The translations under genes were made by a program, and so were the position numbers. Of a stretch of 64,000 bases of DNA, positions 36,080-47,974 are shown piece by piece. The stretch lies in the NCBI GenBank assembly GCA_012932865.1, contig SAXG01000020.1, positions 682,001-746,000 of the forward strand, written 5' to 3'. How positions within the stretch are numbered: the first letter of the stretch is position 1; each line of letters begins with the position of its first letter. The DNA comes from Amylostereum areolatum (taxonomy: Eukaryota > Basidiomycota > Agaricomycetes > Russulales > Stereaceae). Under the pieces are notes generated by a model. It did no database searches. It was not told the DNA's origin and saw only the letters and a list, made by a program, of their open reading frames with translations.

Positions 36080-36924
36080 AGCGTAAGTCTGCAACGCTAC
36101 TACATCAAAGAACGTGAATGCACGTTTTAAGATTTCTTCTACTTTACTGTTTGCTTGCAATCGGTTCTTTTGTAGGGAATTGTAGCTATGATCCCACCTG
36201 TAATACTAGTGAAATCACCTCGGGAATCGTGTAGCTCCCGCATGTCAGTAATATGATGCTCTTGGTCACTGTACTCACACAAATAGCTGATTGTTCTCTG
36301 GGTCCCTCTCAAACAGTATGCTGGGTGATGGACCGTTTGACTCAACGTCTCATTTGCGCCTATTCCCCAGCACTGTCTATCTTTTCCCCAACACTGTCTA
36401 TCCTTTCCTCCGTCCAGATACACATAGTTTACACACAACTCTCCGTCACTTTCAGATCGAGTCAGCCAGTGATCCGTAACCCCCTTCGGCGAACGGGCTC
36501 CTTGGCTGGTTATGTCTATCGCAGCGTCCTGTGGACTGGAGGCCGTAAGCGTCCTGCCATGTCCTGCCCTTCACAAGATGACTACTACTAGGTGCTCCAA
36601 CCGGCGGGACGTTGTCGTCAAACTTAACAAGTTAACGAACACTACTTTTTCGTGTGGCTTGCTATATCAGATCAAACTGGTTACGAGAGGACCAGGTTCG
36701 AGTTCGGTATGAAACACTACGAATACCTATGCCGTTTGGGCAGAGTCGTTCCGAATAGGAGGCGGCGTTACGTACCCATGCAGGGTACGTCCTTGCTTTA
36801 GGAGGATTAGTATCGACATCTATCCGGAGTCCAATCGCCTCCAGAAAAACGGCCCACCACCGCGACCGCGCAGAAATGAACAAGACGTTTCATTACAAGT
36901 TCAATACGTGGATACCTCATTGCA

Positions 36925-38874
36925 CTACGCCAAGTCAAAGACAAGAAGCGTAAAGGAATGCGCCTTGAACTTGTACCGGCCAGTCCATTTCTCTGTCCAC
37001 GTCTTCGTGACCACATTGTCTGGCCCTAGCTCCCCATCCCCACCCCATCCATTCCGAGCAAATGCGTCCGGATGCCAGACCTCATGCACGGTCAGAGGTT
37101 TGTCGGCGACGGCCTTGAATGCGAGCCGAAGAGGCACATCGAAAGCTTCGTCAAGGCTCCGGTTCACGATCGCAAGGCGCAGGCTCGAGCCGACGAGAAC
37201 CGCGCTCGCATCGAGGACACTCGAGGGCCCCCGTACGCTGCTAATCCACGTGGGAAGGGTCTCGCCAGTAAAGCGGGGAGCAGGTCCCAGATATTTGGAC
37301 GCGTACGGCGCTCCCGTCGCGCATGTAATTCGAGAAAAGGCGGAGGACAGTGGTACGTCGGGTGACGGAGCACGCCAGTCGAGTTTGCCCCGAGCGGTGC
37401 GATCACGTTGACACTTTGGGCGAGACACGCGAGCGTCACGGCGGATGATTGGCGAATGAACACATTTAGCCAGGCTCCGAAGGCGAGCGCGTCTTTGAGG
37501 TCGTAAGGCTGCTCGAGGCCATTCTGAGGGGTTCCTGGGGTAGGAGTGAGAATGCGCCGGTGAAGAGGATGTTGCGGAGAAACACACCAACGGATTCGTC
37601 CCAAACACCCCATTCGTCGAACGCGATTTTGACATTGGGCACGATGTTCTCGGCCTGTACGATACTGGGTACATTGCTAGTCTTCGTGACGTGCTCGAGG
37701 CGTGCCTTTTCGATGAGATGTTTCGCGACTTCGATGCTGTGTTCGGCCGCGTCTGGTCCGTAAACGGCGCGGTGGTACTCGGCCTCCTTGGAAGAGCGGT
37801 CGCGGGGGCCAAATGATGTGTACAAGTGGATGCTAGAAGAACTAGATAAGTACAGACCAAGTCAAGGAATGCAGTATTCACCTGTGCAGTTGAACCTTGT
37901 CGATGGTACTGCCAAGGACTACGTTGTCCCACTCGTCGAGACCTGTCTCGCCGCAGGAAACGAGTATAAGCGAAGGATCGACAAGCCTAAGGGCATGAGC
38001 CCATTGACGGGAGACGGCAGCATATTCTTTAGATGTCATTTGACCGACCTGCGGTGATAAGAGTGAGCAGGGAGGGATATGGAGGAAAGAGCCCTGACAA
38101 ACCTGCCACGGGCCCCACATCTCGTTTCCTAAACCCCAATATTTCACATTGTAAGGTTCATCCTTCCCAGTGTTTTTGCGACGAAGGTTGGCGTAGTGAC
38201 TGTATGCGTGTTAATGGGGCTTGATAGCAGGGGGGCAGAAGTGCGTACGTATCGCCGGTACCGTTACAGTATTCGACCCAACGGAGGGCTTCGTCGAGAG
38301 TGCCCGTGCCCATGTTAAAGCAAAGGTAAGGCTCGCATTTGGCGACGCGACACCTGGAAAAGATTTAGCATTGGATACGAGAACCCCTTGTAAGAGATGT
38401 ACCATTGGATGAACCTGCGGGAAGGGAAGGAGAAAGCTGAATCAGAGGAAGAATATCTGGAGACGTTGAAAAGACGGACTCGTCAGTGCCGAAGATATTT
38501 GGTTCTTGACCACCCCAAGCAAGCTCAGGTCTCTTCTTACGATCTGCTAGAGGTCCGATACCGTCTTCCCAATGGTATGTGCTGACATAGTTTCCACCGG
38601 GCCATCGCATGAGGGGAACCTTGAGCTCGTCACGGATGCAGCTGATGACATCGGTGCGAAACCCGTCTTCGGAGACAAGGCTTGAGGGAGTGGGTACAAA
38701 CTGATCTTGAGGGCAGGGGTTGCGTGAGGAGTGAGGGAAATCGGTGGGTTTTGCGGGGAGGATACCGCCGTAGATGCAACGACCGAGATGTTCGATGAAT
38801 CCAGAGTAGATGAGGGGAGAGACTTGTGCGATTTGATCTTCAGGAAAGACGTCGATGGACGCAGTGTCCGTCAT
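36925..38874 (-). CDS. GH51 alpha-L-arabinofuranosidase
   Basis: Hydrolyses terminal alpha-L-arabinofuranosyl residues from arabinan or arabinoxylan oligosaccharides. The start MTDTASIDVFPEDQIAQ at 38874 has no signal peptide, so the enzyme is probably intracellular. Motifs: LIYSGFIEHLGRCIYGGI, LKVPLMRWPGGNYVSTYHW, EPNIFGTDEF, WCRVAKCEPYLCFNMGTGT, VKYWGLGNEMWG with the acid/base Glu of GNE, KIAFDEWGVWDE with the nucleophile Glu of FDEW, and LKDALAFGAWLNVFIRQS. The C-terminal beta-sandwich ends KAHSFTLLVFDLA at 36925. Two frame changes near 37290-37380 interrupt the sandwich (TYHCPPP, then SNYMRDGSAVRVQISG, then APRFTGETLP), most likely consensus errors since both catalytic Glu remain in frame. 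The neighbouring sugar transporter suggests joint pentose use. Confidence 0.9.
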
Positions 38875-39204
38875 GGTAGATATTCGGGGAGATACTCAAG
38901 GAGGATGGGAGAAGGGGGATGATGATATCGATGATAGAAAAGCCGCATGGTTGAGGAGCGAGAGACGGACCGGAAATATGCAACGGACCGTGCGCGTGAG
39001 CAGGAGAGAGGAACGAAAAGCACCGAGGGCGAGACAGTGACAGCCTGACAGGACCAAGCGTGGACGTCGTCGACTCGTCGACGCGTCGACCCTTCGACTC
39101 CGAGACATTATTGCGATCGTCGGTACCCGGGCCGCCCCTCTCCGGTCCGGCGGGGCCCCTGGACAACGCGTTGGAGGCGGGATTGACGGAAGCGGCGGTC
39201 AAGG
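38875..39204. promoter_or_regulatory. Divergent spacer, GH51 / dehydrogenase kinase
   Basis: 330 bases between start codons. It contains a compact GTCGACGTCGTC-like repeat near 39060-39090 made of overlapping GTCGAC sites. Confidence 0.45.
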
Positions 39205-40718
39205 ATGTTCGCTCATCGCGTCCTTCGTCCCCCGACCCGTATCTCCCGACATTTCTCTTCTAGATCCCGCCGCATACCTGACCCCGCCCCGCCACAGTTG
39301 GCCCCGCTTCTCGCCTCCTACACCCACCACACTCCGCGTCCGCTCACACTCACCGATCTCCTCTCCTTCGCCCGCCATCTCACTCCCAAATCTGTCCTCA
39401 CCTCCGTCTCCATCGCTCAAACAGAGATTCCCCGTCGTCTCGCTACACGAATAAGGTCCCTCGAAGGGCTCCCGTTTATTGTCGGCACAAATCCGCATAT
39501 CGCTCGCATTCTCGACGGCTTCAGAAACAGCTTTCGTTGGAACGCCGAATACCCTGCTGTCACGACCCTCGAGGAGAACGCCAAGTTCGTCGCACATCTC
39601 GAGAAACTCGTGCAGGATCATGCCAACGACATTCCCACCATCGCGAAGGGGTCTGTTTTCCCCGTTCTTTCTCTCTTGCTCACCGTCCCTGATGTTGTTC
39701 CTAGTTTCCAGGAATGTGCTCGCTACATGACCCCGGAGGCCATTTCTGATTTCCTCGATGCCGCTATCCGGAATCGTATCGCTGTCCGCCTCATTGCGGA
39801 GCAGCACGTCGCCCTCACTCACGCTCTCGACGAGTCTCATCTGCCCCCGCACCATCTTGGTATCGTCAACACCGCACTCTCCCCCGTGGCCATGATCCGC
39901 ATGTGCGCATCCTTCGTAGCAGAGCTCTGCGAAGCCTCCCTCGGTGCCAGCCCCGCTCTCGTCATCGACGGCCAGACCGACTCAACTTTCGCGTACGTCC
40001 ATACCCTCACGGTGTTGTTCGCCCACCGACGGCCGTCCCCCAACACAGATATGTGCCCGTACACCTAGAATACATACTCACCGAAGTTCTCAAGAACGCA
40101 TTCCGCGCGACCGTAGAGCAGCACCACAAACTCCACGGAACCTCTTCCTCTCATCCTCTCCCTCCCGTCCGCATCACAGTGTCCGGACCGTCGTCCTCTG
40201 CCCCCAGCGCACGCCACGCCACCCCCTCCACGCTCTCCATCCGCATTCGTGATCAGGGCGGTGGAGTTCCTCCCGCCAACATGTCCCGCATCTTCGCTTA
40301 TTCCTTCACCACCGCCGGACGCAATCCGTCCACTTCCTCCTCGATGGACGATGAGAGCGGTCCGTACGCGGCACAGCACGTAGGAGGCAGCGCCGCCGTC
40401 GGCGCCGACCTTTTTGGAGAGATAACAGGCAAGGGCGTGCAGACGGGGCTCGGCACCATTGCAGGTCTCGGTTTCGGCCTCCCCATGAGCAGATTATATG
40501 CCAAGTATGAGTTTTATGTCCGCCGTCATCGCAGTTAGGCTGATCGAGACATCTCCCGCGCAGGTATTTCGGTGGCTCGTTGGATCTTTTCTCGTTAGAT
40601 GGCTGGGGTAAGTCGATTGACATCTCTCCGTTGGGTTCAAGTTGCTCATATGTTCCCAGGATGCGACGTCCTGCTCAAGCTTAGATACCTCGACCAGACT
40701 GGAGATCTCGAGATATAA
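39205..40718 (+). CDS. Mitochondrial pyruvate/branched-chain 2-oxoacid dehydrogenase kinase
   Basis: Phosphorylates and inactivates a mitochondrial dehydrogenase complex. It starts MFAHRVLRPPTRISRHFSSR, a typical Arg/Ser-rich matrix-targeting peptide. The four-helix domain contains LLSFARHLTP, ELPRRLATRIRSLEGLP-like text (here EIPRRLATRIRSLE) and RIAVRLIAEQHVALTHAL. The histidine-kinase-like ATPase part shows the N box (LTEVLKNAFRATVEQH), G1 (IRDQGGGVPP), RIFAYSFTTA and the G2 region (GLGFGLPMSRLYAKYFGGSL). Introns fall after STFA, after LYAK and after DGWG. The end is QTGDLEI at 40718 and frames are intact. Fungi carry two or three paralogues, and I cannot tell PDK from BCKDK here. The 500 bases that follow (40719-41223) hold no gene. 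Confidence 0.88.
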
Positions 40719-41223
40719 CCCTACACCGTCAGCTGACGGAATGGCAACTAGATGCTCTCATGTACAGTACTATGGTCTTAAAACGACCTTACATTCGCGA
40801 TAATGGTCACACTACGTTTCCTGATTGAAGTCTGTGGCACCCAAAGGTGCCCGTGGATATTGTGATTGCTGGCATGCGACGGAGGGAATTAAGACAAGTG
40901 TGCACAAGAGAAAACCCTTGGGGAGAGGGATGAGAGTTTGAGATAGGACAACAGAAAGAATGGAGCGGGTAAAAAGCAGAGCAAGCAAAACGTGATGGGC
41001 GGTTGGGGATAAAGTACAGCGGACCGCGGGGTATGCGTCAAGGCCAGCCTAGGTAACGAGTTTTGTCAAGGAACAGGAGCCGCGTCCCGAGTGTGTAATG
41101 CATGTTAATCCTATGTATACGAGTACGTAGAAGATCTAGACGTAAGGCGTCGTGCGGGAAAATAAAATAAAAAGGTTGAGCAAGATGGACGTGAAAGGGG
41201 GCCGGTTGGCTGCAGCGTCGAGT

Positions 41224-44200
41224 TCACCGCACCGAGAATCCATTCAGTGTCCTGCTTGAGTGGTACCCAGACGACTGTTGCGCTTGAGACGTCCGGTAGG
41301 ACCGCGCCGATCCAAGCGAATGCATCGACGAAGAGTTGCTTGGTGTCGTCGGGTTCGTTGTCGTCGTACGAGCAGAACGAGCGGTCAGCGGCGCCGGAGC
41401 ACTGATCTGCGACTTCTTCGGGGTCTCTGTCGGCTTGCTCCGGCTGGTGCTGGACGACAGGAACGTCTTGCTACCGCTGCTCGATGGCGTCGACGTGACC
41501 TTGCTACCACGTTGCTGCTTGCCCGCGAGGATGAACGGGTGTCGAAGAGCGTTCTGCGGCTTGATGCGCCGTTCCGGGTCCCAGACCAAGCATTTGGCGA
41601 TGAAGTCGATGAACTGCTCGTCGTCGCAGCGCAGCACTTGTGCCAGAGACTTTGTCCCCGGGCGGCGCCGACGTCCTTTCGAGTTGACAACGGGGCGAGG
41701 CGCTCCCGTGGAATCTAGGGACACGAAGTCAGAAAAGTTGAGCGAGGATGAGAACAGATAGACATACCAAAGAAGAGACGTTTGCGGGAGCTACGATTGA
41801 CGAACTCCTTGTCCGGAACACCGAGAACCTCCATGATGCATGATAGCTGTTCTTGCTCGTTCTCTCCGGGGAAGATCGGGAAGCCAGTCTTGAGTTCGGC
41901 CATGATACAGCCCAAACTCCACATGTCAATCGCCATGTGATAGTTCATGCCCAAGATGACTTCCGGGGAGCGGTAGAAGCGACTTTGGATATATGTGTAG
42001 ACTGGGGAAGGTCAGAGAAGTCGCGAGGCAACAACAAGAAACATACTCTTTTCGTGTTCCAGACAGCTGCTACCGAAATCGATGACTTTGATGGCGCTCT
42101 TGGCCGGGTGGCGAAGGAGGACGTTCTGTTCGACAACGTTAGGTCGAAGCGATGTGCATAACAATATCATCTACTGACCTCTGGCTTCAAGTCACAGTGG
42201 ACAATGCGATGATGACGCATCAGCGTGAGAGACATGAGCATCTGGCTGGTGAAACGGCGAATCAAAGCGGTCGTGAATCCAACAAAGCCGTTCGCCTTGA
42301 TGAGTTCGTACAAGTTGATGCTCAAAAGTTCCATGGCGATGCACAAGTGGTTGCGGAAGTAGAAATGCTCAGTCATCTTGATGACGTGGTGCTTCTCCTC
42401 CGAGTCCTACAAACGAACCCGTTGAGCTCACAAGCAACGCATCGCAAACGACGGCACATACCCATTTACGCAAATTGTCCAGAATCTTGATCTCAACCAA
42501 CGCCTGATGATGAAAACGCTTCTTGTTCCGGATGATCTTAATCGCCACAGACTGCCCGGTGCAGTGATCACGGCAGCCGAGAACCTGCCCGAACGAACCT
42601 TTCCCGAGGACATCCAACACTTCGTACCGGTACGCCAGATGGTCGTGGTTGACTATGAGGTAGTCGCCGCGTTCGTCGTCATATCCAAAGTTGTTCGTGG
42701 GCCGATCAGGGTGGGCCATCTTCTTTTCGCTGTTAGCACCAACATAGTACACAGACGGATAGTCAAGAATCTCCTGGCGTTCGTAGTCAGATAGATGCTG
42801 CTTCTGAGAGCTCTTGAGGAAAGCTATAAGATGCAGTGTGAGGAGACCGGACGTGGAGTTGAAAGATTACAACTTACAGGAAGGACTCGATGGAGAAATC
42901 GGAGGCATAGGCTCCGGGAAACGGAGAAGCTCGTCAAGTTCTTCCTGAGTAGCACCGTGTGCGATCTTCTTTTGCTGCTGCCGTTTGATGTACTGCAACA
43001 TCTCCTCATCTCCCAGAAGCTCTTCGTCGTCGACAGAACTTGGCGACGGAGACGGAGTCGATAACGACTGTCGGCTCGAGGAAGGTGTGCCGATCGCTTG
43101 GGAGATACTTGAAGTGGATGCAGAGTTCGACGTCCGGGAGTGAGCGAGGGAGACCTTGGGGCTTAGTAGCTTGAGGCCTTTGGATGGAGACAAGGCCGAG
43201 AAACGATGATGATGGTTCTCGCTGCTGGGGGCCACAGAGGACACCGATGCAACAGAGCTGGTCGAGGACTTGCGTAAACCACCGAACGACATGGAATCGC
43301 GGTTGCCTTTGCGAGGGATGCCAGACGTAGTGCTCCCTTGGGAAGCCTGCCGAGGGACACGGGATCCGGTGGAAGGGGACCCACGAATGGATTGACGGTG
43401 CGTCGCTGTACCGATGGTCGCTTTTGACGAATCCGGGTTGTCCATGACACCAAACTCGTTGAGCGTAGGAGACGGCTCGGTTGAGGGTGCTTGGCCGGTG
43501 ACGATGAGACTTGTGCGGCGACTGCCTAGCTGACTGGATGTCGAGGCTTTGAGGGCCGGTGACGTCACGGTTGAGGTGCGGCTATGTATGCGAGGAATCT
43601 TCGTGGGAGTCTCCTTGGGTAAGCTTGAGGAGATCGAAGACGACAAAGGGTCACCGCGCATCTCCTTCGTGATAGTCGAGTTGCTACCAGCGGTCCCAAC
43701 AGAAGGAGAGCCAGCAATGGTGGGCAGCTGGGTCCGGCTGCGAAGGGAGTTGTCGGACTGCCGCTGCAAGGAGCTGACCGTCTGGGACGTAGCCCGGTTT
43801 GAGGTGGTGGCAGAACGGCTGGGGGTGTTCGTAGCGCCGTTTGATAAGGGAGCCTTCATGTTCGCAAGCCGTTGAGCGGTTGCGGGAGGTAAAGCAGACA
43901 TCTGCATAGGTGGCATACTCACGGGTTGGGGTTTCTTCTGATCGGTCGCGGACACGGTCTACGAATGTCGGCGTGAGCATCAAACACAACGAAAATGAAA
44001 GGCACGCACCTTGCCACGTCGCCGTCCCATGAGAACAGATATCCTGCTTTCACTCCTGTCTTTATCGTCCTTCTTCGTCTTCGGCGTGTCCTCTTTATCG
44101 GTACCACGCCTGCTTTCTTTATCGCTTCGCGGGTCATCCGCTTGCAGGTTTCTCTTTGAGCTGGACCCTTTCAGAAGCGAACCGAGGCCAAGCATCGATG

Positions 44201-46428
44201 ACTTTTTGTGAGCGGAAGTCGGTACGGACGGAGTTGAAAGGCTGGAGTCGATCGGGGACGTGCTCTGTTTCGATTGCACATGCAAGGAATTGTGCGACGC
44301 GGTCGTGGGGGACGTGGACCTATGAGCACTAGAACTGGAGCCTGCGTGCATGGAATGAGATGACGATCTCCTGAAGAAAGGAATCGAAGGACGGGAGTCA
44401 GACGCTTGGAGGAGCCACGGCGCATCGACGACCCCGAAGGACTCAAGGGTGTTCGCTGAGGTGCCGCAAGAGAAGCGGACTGGGCTGACTGGTGAGCGCT
44501 GGAAGCAGTACCAGGACGGCTATTAGAGAAATGCCTATCGGGGGTTTGCGACGTGTTGAATGGTCGGAGAAAGCGCCTGCGCCGAAGAGAGCGATGACTG
44601 GAGAGGCGAGAGAAGCCGCTGACGCCATAGCGCTTGGTTGAATGGGCGACCACGGTTCAGCAGAACGATCCCTCGAGTCGGAACGCCGGGGTTGAGAGAA
44701 CGTCGCGGAGCGAGGGCTGGTACCCATGGGCGATGACTTTGTTCCAGAAACGTCACGCGCAGAGGGCGAGCCTGACAATTTCATCCCGAGAGCGTTGGTG
44801 AAGCTCCATTTTTTGGACGGCGTCTTCATCACAGCGGGGGCGGAAGCGGTGGACATGTAGCCCTGTGCATCCACCGGGAAGTTTTGGCTTAGCGGAGTCG
44901 GAGACCCTGAAGAGGGCCCATGTCCGGGAACGTCCAGTGGTGCTGTACGATCGTGCTCGTATCCGCCGTGCGCGGTCTTCTCCTTCTCCAGGCGACCTTC
45001 GACCGGGAAAGACGACCCGGCGGACTGAAGTAGGTGGAGACCTGTACGGTGCGAGATCCTTGGGGAGAGGAGGGACTGGTGGAACATTCTCGGAAGATTC
45101 GGGAGGTTCTCCAGACGTCGCTAAAAGAGCAGCACGGTCCTTGAGGGAGGCCACCTCGCCGGAGGCTGACATATCACTTCCGCCGCTGTTCCGCCTGGCC
45201 TTGTTCGTCGTAGAGTATCGTCCCGATTGCGCATGAGACTGAGGTTGCACTGGTGGTCGCGGACAAAGAAGCGGAATCACGAGAACTGGTAGTAGGCGTG
45301 CTAGTGTACGTGGTTGAAGACGCAGATCCTCGCTTTCCCGTGAGGCTAAGGCGCGCTCCGTTCACCGACGACTTCTTCACCTTTTCTGGGTGGTTCTGAG
45401 AGAATGTATGCGCCTCGTCGCTGCTCCCAAGCGTCCCTCCCCCTGGTTCCAATGACTCTGCACGAGGATCCCCCGCGAGGAGAGTTAAGCCCATGCGCTG
45501 AGCGTTAGGCGTCTGATCCTTGTCCTTCGAGATCACGCTTTCCCGAGTACTGTTCCGACGACTGAGTTTACCTCCGTCCGAGCTGACTCCTTCCCATTGC
45601 GAGGACGACTTGGCAGGTGTTCCTGGACGACTGGAGCTACCGGGGCGTAGACTGCCCACGCTAGAACGTACACGGGCACCCGACTTGCCAGAAAGGCCGT
45701 CCAACTTGCGCAAGGCCTCTGCGGTCGCCTGGTCGTCGAGGTCGGACCAACCCTCTTGCGTGCCTCGAAGTAGCGAATGGGCCACGTTCGGAGAATGATG
45801 TTCCTTCATCGAAGGGTAAGAAACGGAAGGTGCAAGTGCCCCGTTGCTTCCGGCGTGCCGCAAGAACTGCTGGATGGAAGACGTCGACGGAGACGGAGGA
45901 AGATGTGAAAAGTCGGTGGTGTGGACACGACGAGAATGAGGCATCTCGACATGGCTTGATGACGACGAGCTTGCAGACGTGTGCCGCGAATGACGTTCGC
46001 CTTTAGCCGGGGTTGTGGTGGCCCCGGGGGCGGTAACGCTTTCTCTGCGGCGGTCTTTTTGCTTCTCGCGTGCGGATGCTGTCGAAGGTGGGGAGACCTA
46101 CACCGAGACTGCGGTGTTTGCGAGCAGAGCCTTTGTCTTCCTTTGACTTGTCGATCAGAGATCCTGAAGGAGTACGATAATGCCTCTTCGCGACCAGTGC
46201 TCCCGAATGGTCCAGTTCAAATTCGTCTGAAGTGCGTTTGCGAGGCTTGTTCATAGGCGAAACAAATGCGCTGGGAGGAATATTGGGCCCAGAGGTAGCC
46301 TTGGGCGGTGTCTGGGGCAAAGGAGGAGCCTTGGCAGCGTCATACACGGGTTGCCGTGGATAAAGGATCTCTTCGCCACCGCTTTCCTCCGCCATGGAAC
46401 GACGCACACGTAGGGTCTTGGTGGTCAT
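41224..46428 (-). CDS. DYRK-family protein kinase, Pom1/DYRK2-like, with long N-terminus
   Basis: Dual-specificity Ser/Thr kinase; Pom1-type members set cell size and polarity. From ATG 46428 ([15 protein letters not shown]) there is about 1,100 residues of Ser/Pro/Thr-rich, low-complexity sequence with [12 protein letters not shown] and SARDVSGTK islands. The DYRK-homology segment reads [20 protein letters not shown]. The kinase domain has [64 protein letters not shown] with the YxY activation-loop tyrosines, and [13 protein letters not shown]. The C-tail is Ser/Thr-rich and ends TLNGFSVR. The kinase exons are intact. The N-terminal part changes frame near 44560, 45000 and 45230. An upstream in-frame exon (46.5-47.2 kb) may add more N-terminus. 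Confidence 0.88.
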
Positions 46429-46446
46429 AGGCTCAACCTGAGTATA

Positions 46447-47180
46447 CTATGGAGAAAGCGTGAGCGGACAGGAAATGCAGACCAGCGAAAGACTTGCCTC
46501 GTCACGATCCTCGGACTCGCCGTCGATGGCCTCGATCGTCCATGGGCTGTCTGGCTCGTCGTCATCATCGTCATCTTCTTCCGGCGGAGCAGGTTCACCC
46601 TCCTCTTGTACACCATCCAGCTCAATGTGACCGTCGAGCTCCTGGCGGTAGCGCTCGGAGCGTGTCCATCGTGGGGTCGCCAACTCACCAAGGCCGTGAA
46701 GGCCCCTGCGATCGATGGTGGAGGGATCGCGATGGGGAGTGGTGGGCTCGTATGTAGGTGGACGAGTGTCGGGTGTCCTGCTAGGAGAGAGGAGGGAATC
46801 CGGTAAGGGGAGGGATGGGAGAGGCAGAGGGCGAATGGGTGCTAAAGTAGTAAGGGTCGAGGGACGACGTGGCGGATGTGGAGCGGGAGGAAAGCGAGTG
46901 AGGATCTGGAATGGGAATGTTGTCGGTGGAGATGCTAGGGCGAAGCTGTACGGGGGAAAGAAGGAAAATGTGAGTGAGGAGGAGGAGAAAGAAGAGGACG
47001 CGCAGGCGGCACGGCACCTTTTCGACCGAGTTGGAGTTGAACGGGTCGTGGATGGCGCGATGGTCGTCGTTGCGGGCGGCTGGACGGGAGGACTCGACGA
47101 TGTCGAGAGCAGGCGGCCTGTCCTTTCTCCTTGGAGGGACTCTTGTCGTGAGCCACTGAGTGATGTGAGAGGGCGTCCAT
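46447..47180 (-). CDS. Unrecognised protein or extra N-terminal exons of the DYRK gene
   Basis: No known domain. A candidate start MDALSHHSVAHDKSPSKEKG lies at 47180. The coding-looking frames then read ALDIVESSRPAARNDDHRAI, then FNSNSVEK. A GT..AG intron follows, then LRPSISTDNIPIPDPHSL and SSLDPYYFSTHSP. The last part reads DTRPPTYEPTTPHRDPS, DRRGLHGLGELATPRW and the acidic PPEEDDDDDDEPDSPWTIEA. Frames change near 47115 and 46790-46805. At the 3' end a GTCTGC..CATAG intron could splice SLSL to [12 protein letters not shown], fusing it in frame to the DYRK start. Whether it is its own gene or the kinase N-terminus is undecided. Confidence 0.4.
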
Positions 47181-47974
47181 GGGGGATGGTGGATGGAAAG
47201 AGAGAAAGAGGAAAGAACGAAGGTCGATGGCGGGGAGAACAATAGAATAAGGTTATACAGACGGAGGCGGGCGATGGGGCGGGAGACGAGGGGAACGGTG
47301 GGGTCGGTGGTCGGGCGCGACGTCGACGTCGAGCTGAGCGACGATGAGAGAGCGCGCACGAGGCTGGTTGTTTGGTCCGCTTTGGGTGTCCAACGTCCAA
47401 CGACCAACCAGCGCTTGCCGCCGGAACTCAATCAGTTGAAATGAGACGCCGCGCGAACGGCTGGCCGGTTACAAAAACGTTGAACCGCATCTATAAACCA
47501 AACGTAACGCGAACAGTAAATTGAAGTGCATCGTGGGCGAACCGAAGCAAGTCGACCCCACCACGTTGCGGTCGCTCGGAACGCAAGCGGGAGGGCATCG
47601 AGCACGTCGACTCGGACAAGACGCGGGCGCCGTGGACTCGGGGGACGACGTCGGAGCGCATATAAGACGGGCGGCTTGTGGGGACGCTGGCCCGCCGAAC
47701 GTCCGTTTGCCTCTCCGCCTCCGCTTACAACCCCCGACGCCCCCGCTCGTCCCTTCTGCTCGCGAGCTCTCGGTACGTCCGTTCCCCCTTCTCCGTTCTC
47801 CGTCTCCCTCTCTGCGTTGTGCACGCTCCTCTGCGCCACTGTCCCCCCTTGACTCTGGCGCCTCTTTTATTTTCTTCTGTCTAATCAGGCAAAACGTGGA
47901 CACGTTATAATGACACGCCTTTGCCCTCAGCCACCCGCTCCCCTCCCGTCTCCTCTCCCCCCAAGACGTCCACC

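Noticed and set aside
36363..36413. Imperfect direct repeat of about 18 bp containing CACTGTCTATC
   Set aside because: Only two to three units; no gene or site relation beyond the transporter 3' region.
41260..41718. 152-codon plus-strand ORF over the kinase C-tail
   Set aside because: It is the antisense shadow of the DYRK last exon; Arg-rich, no domain.
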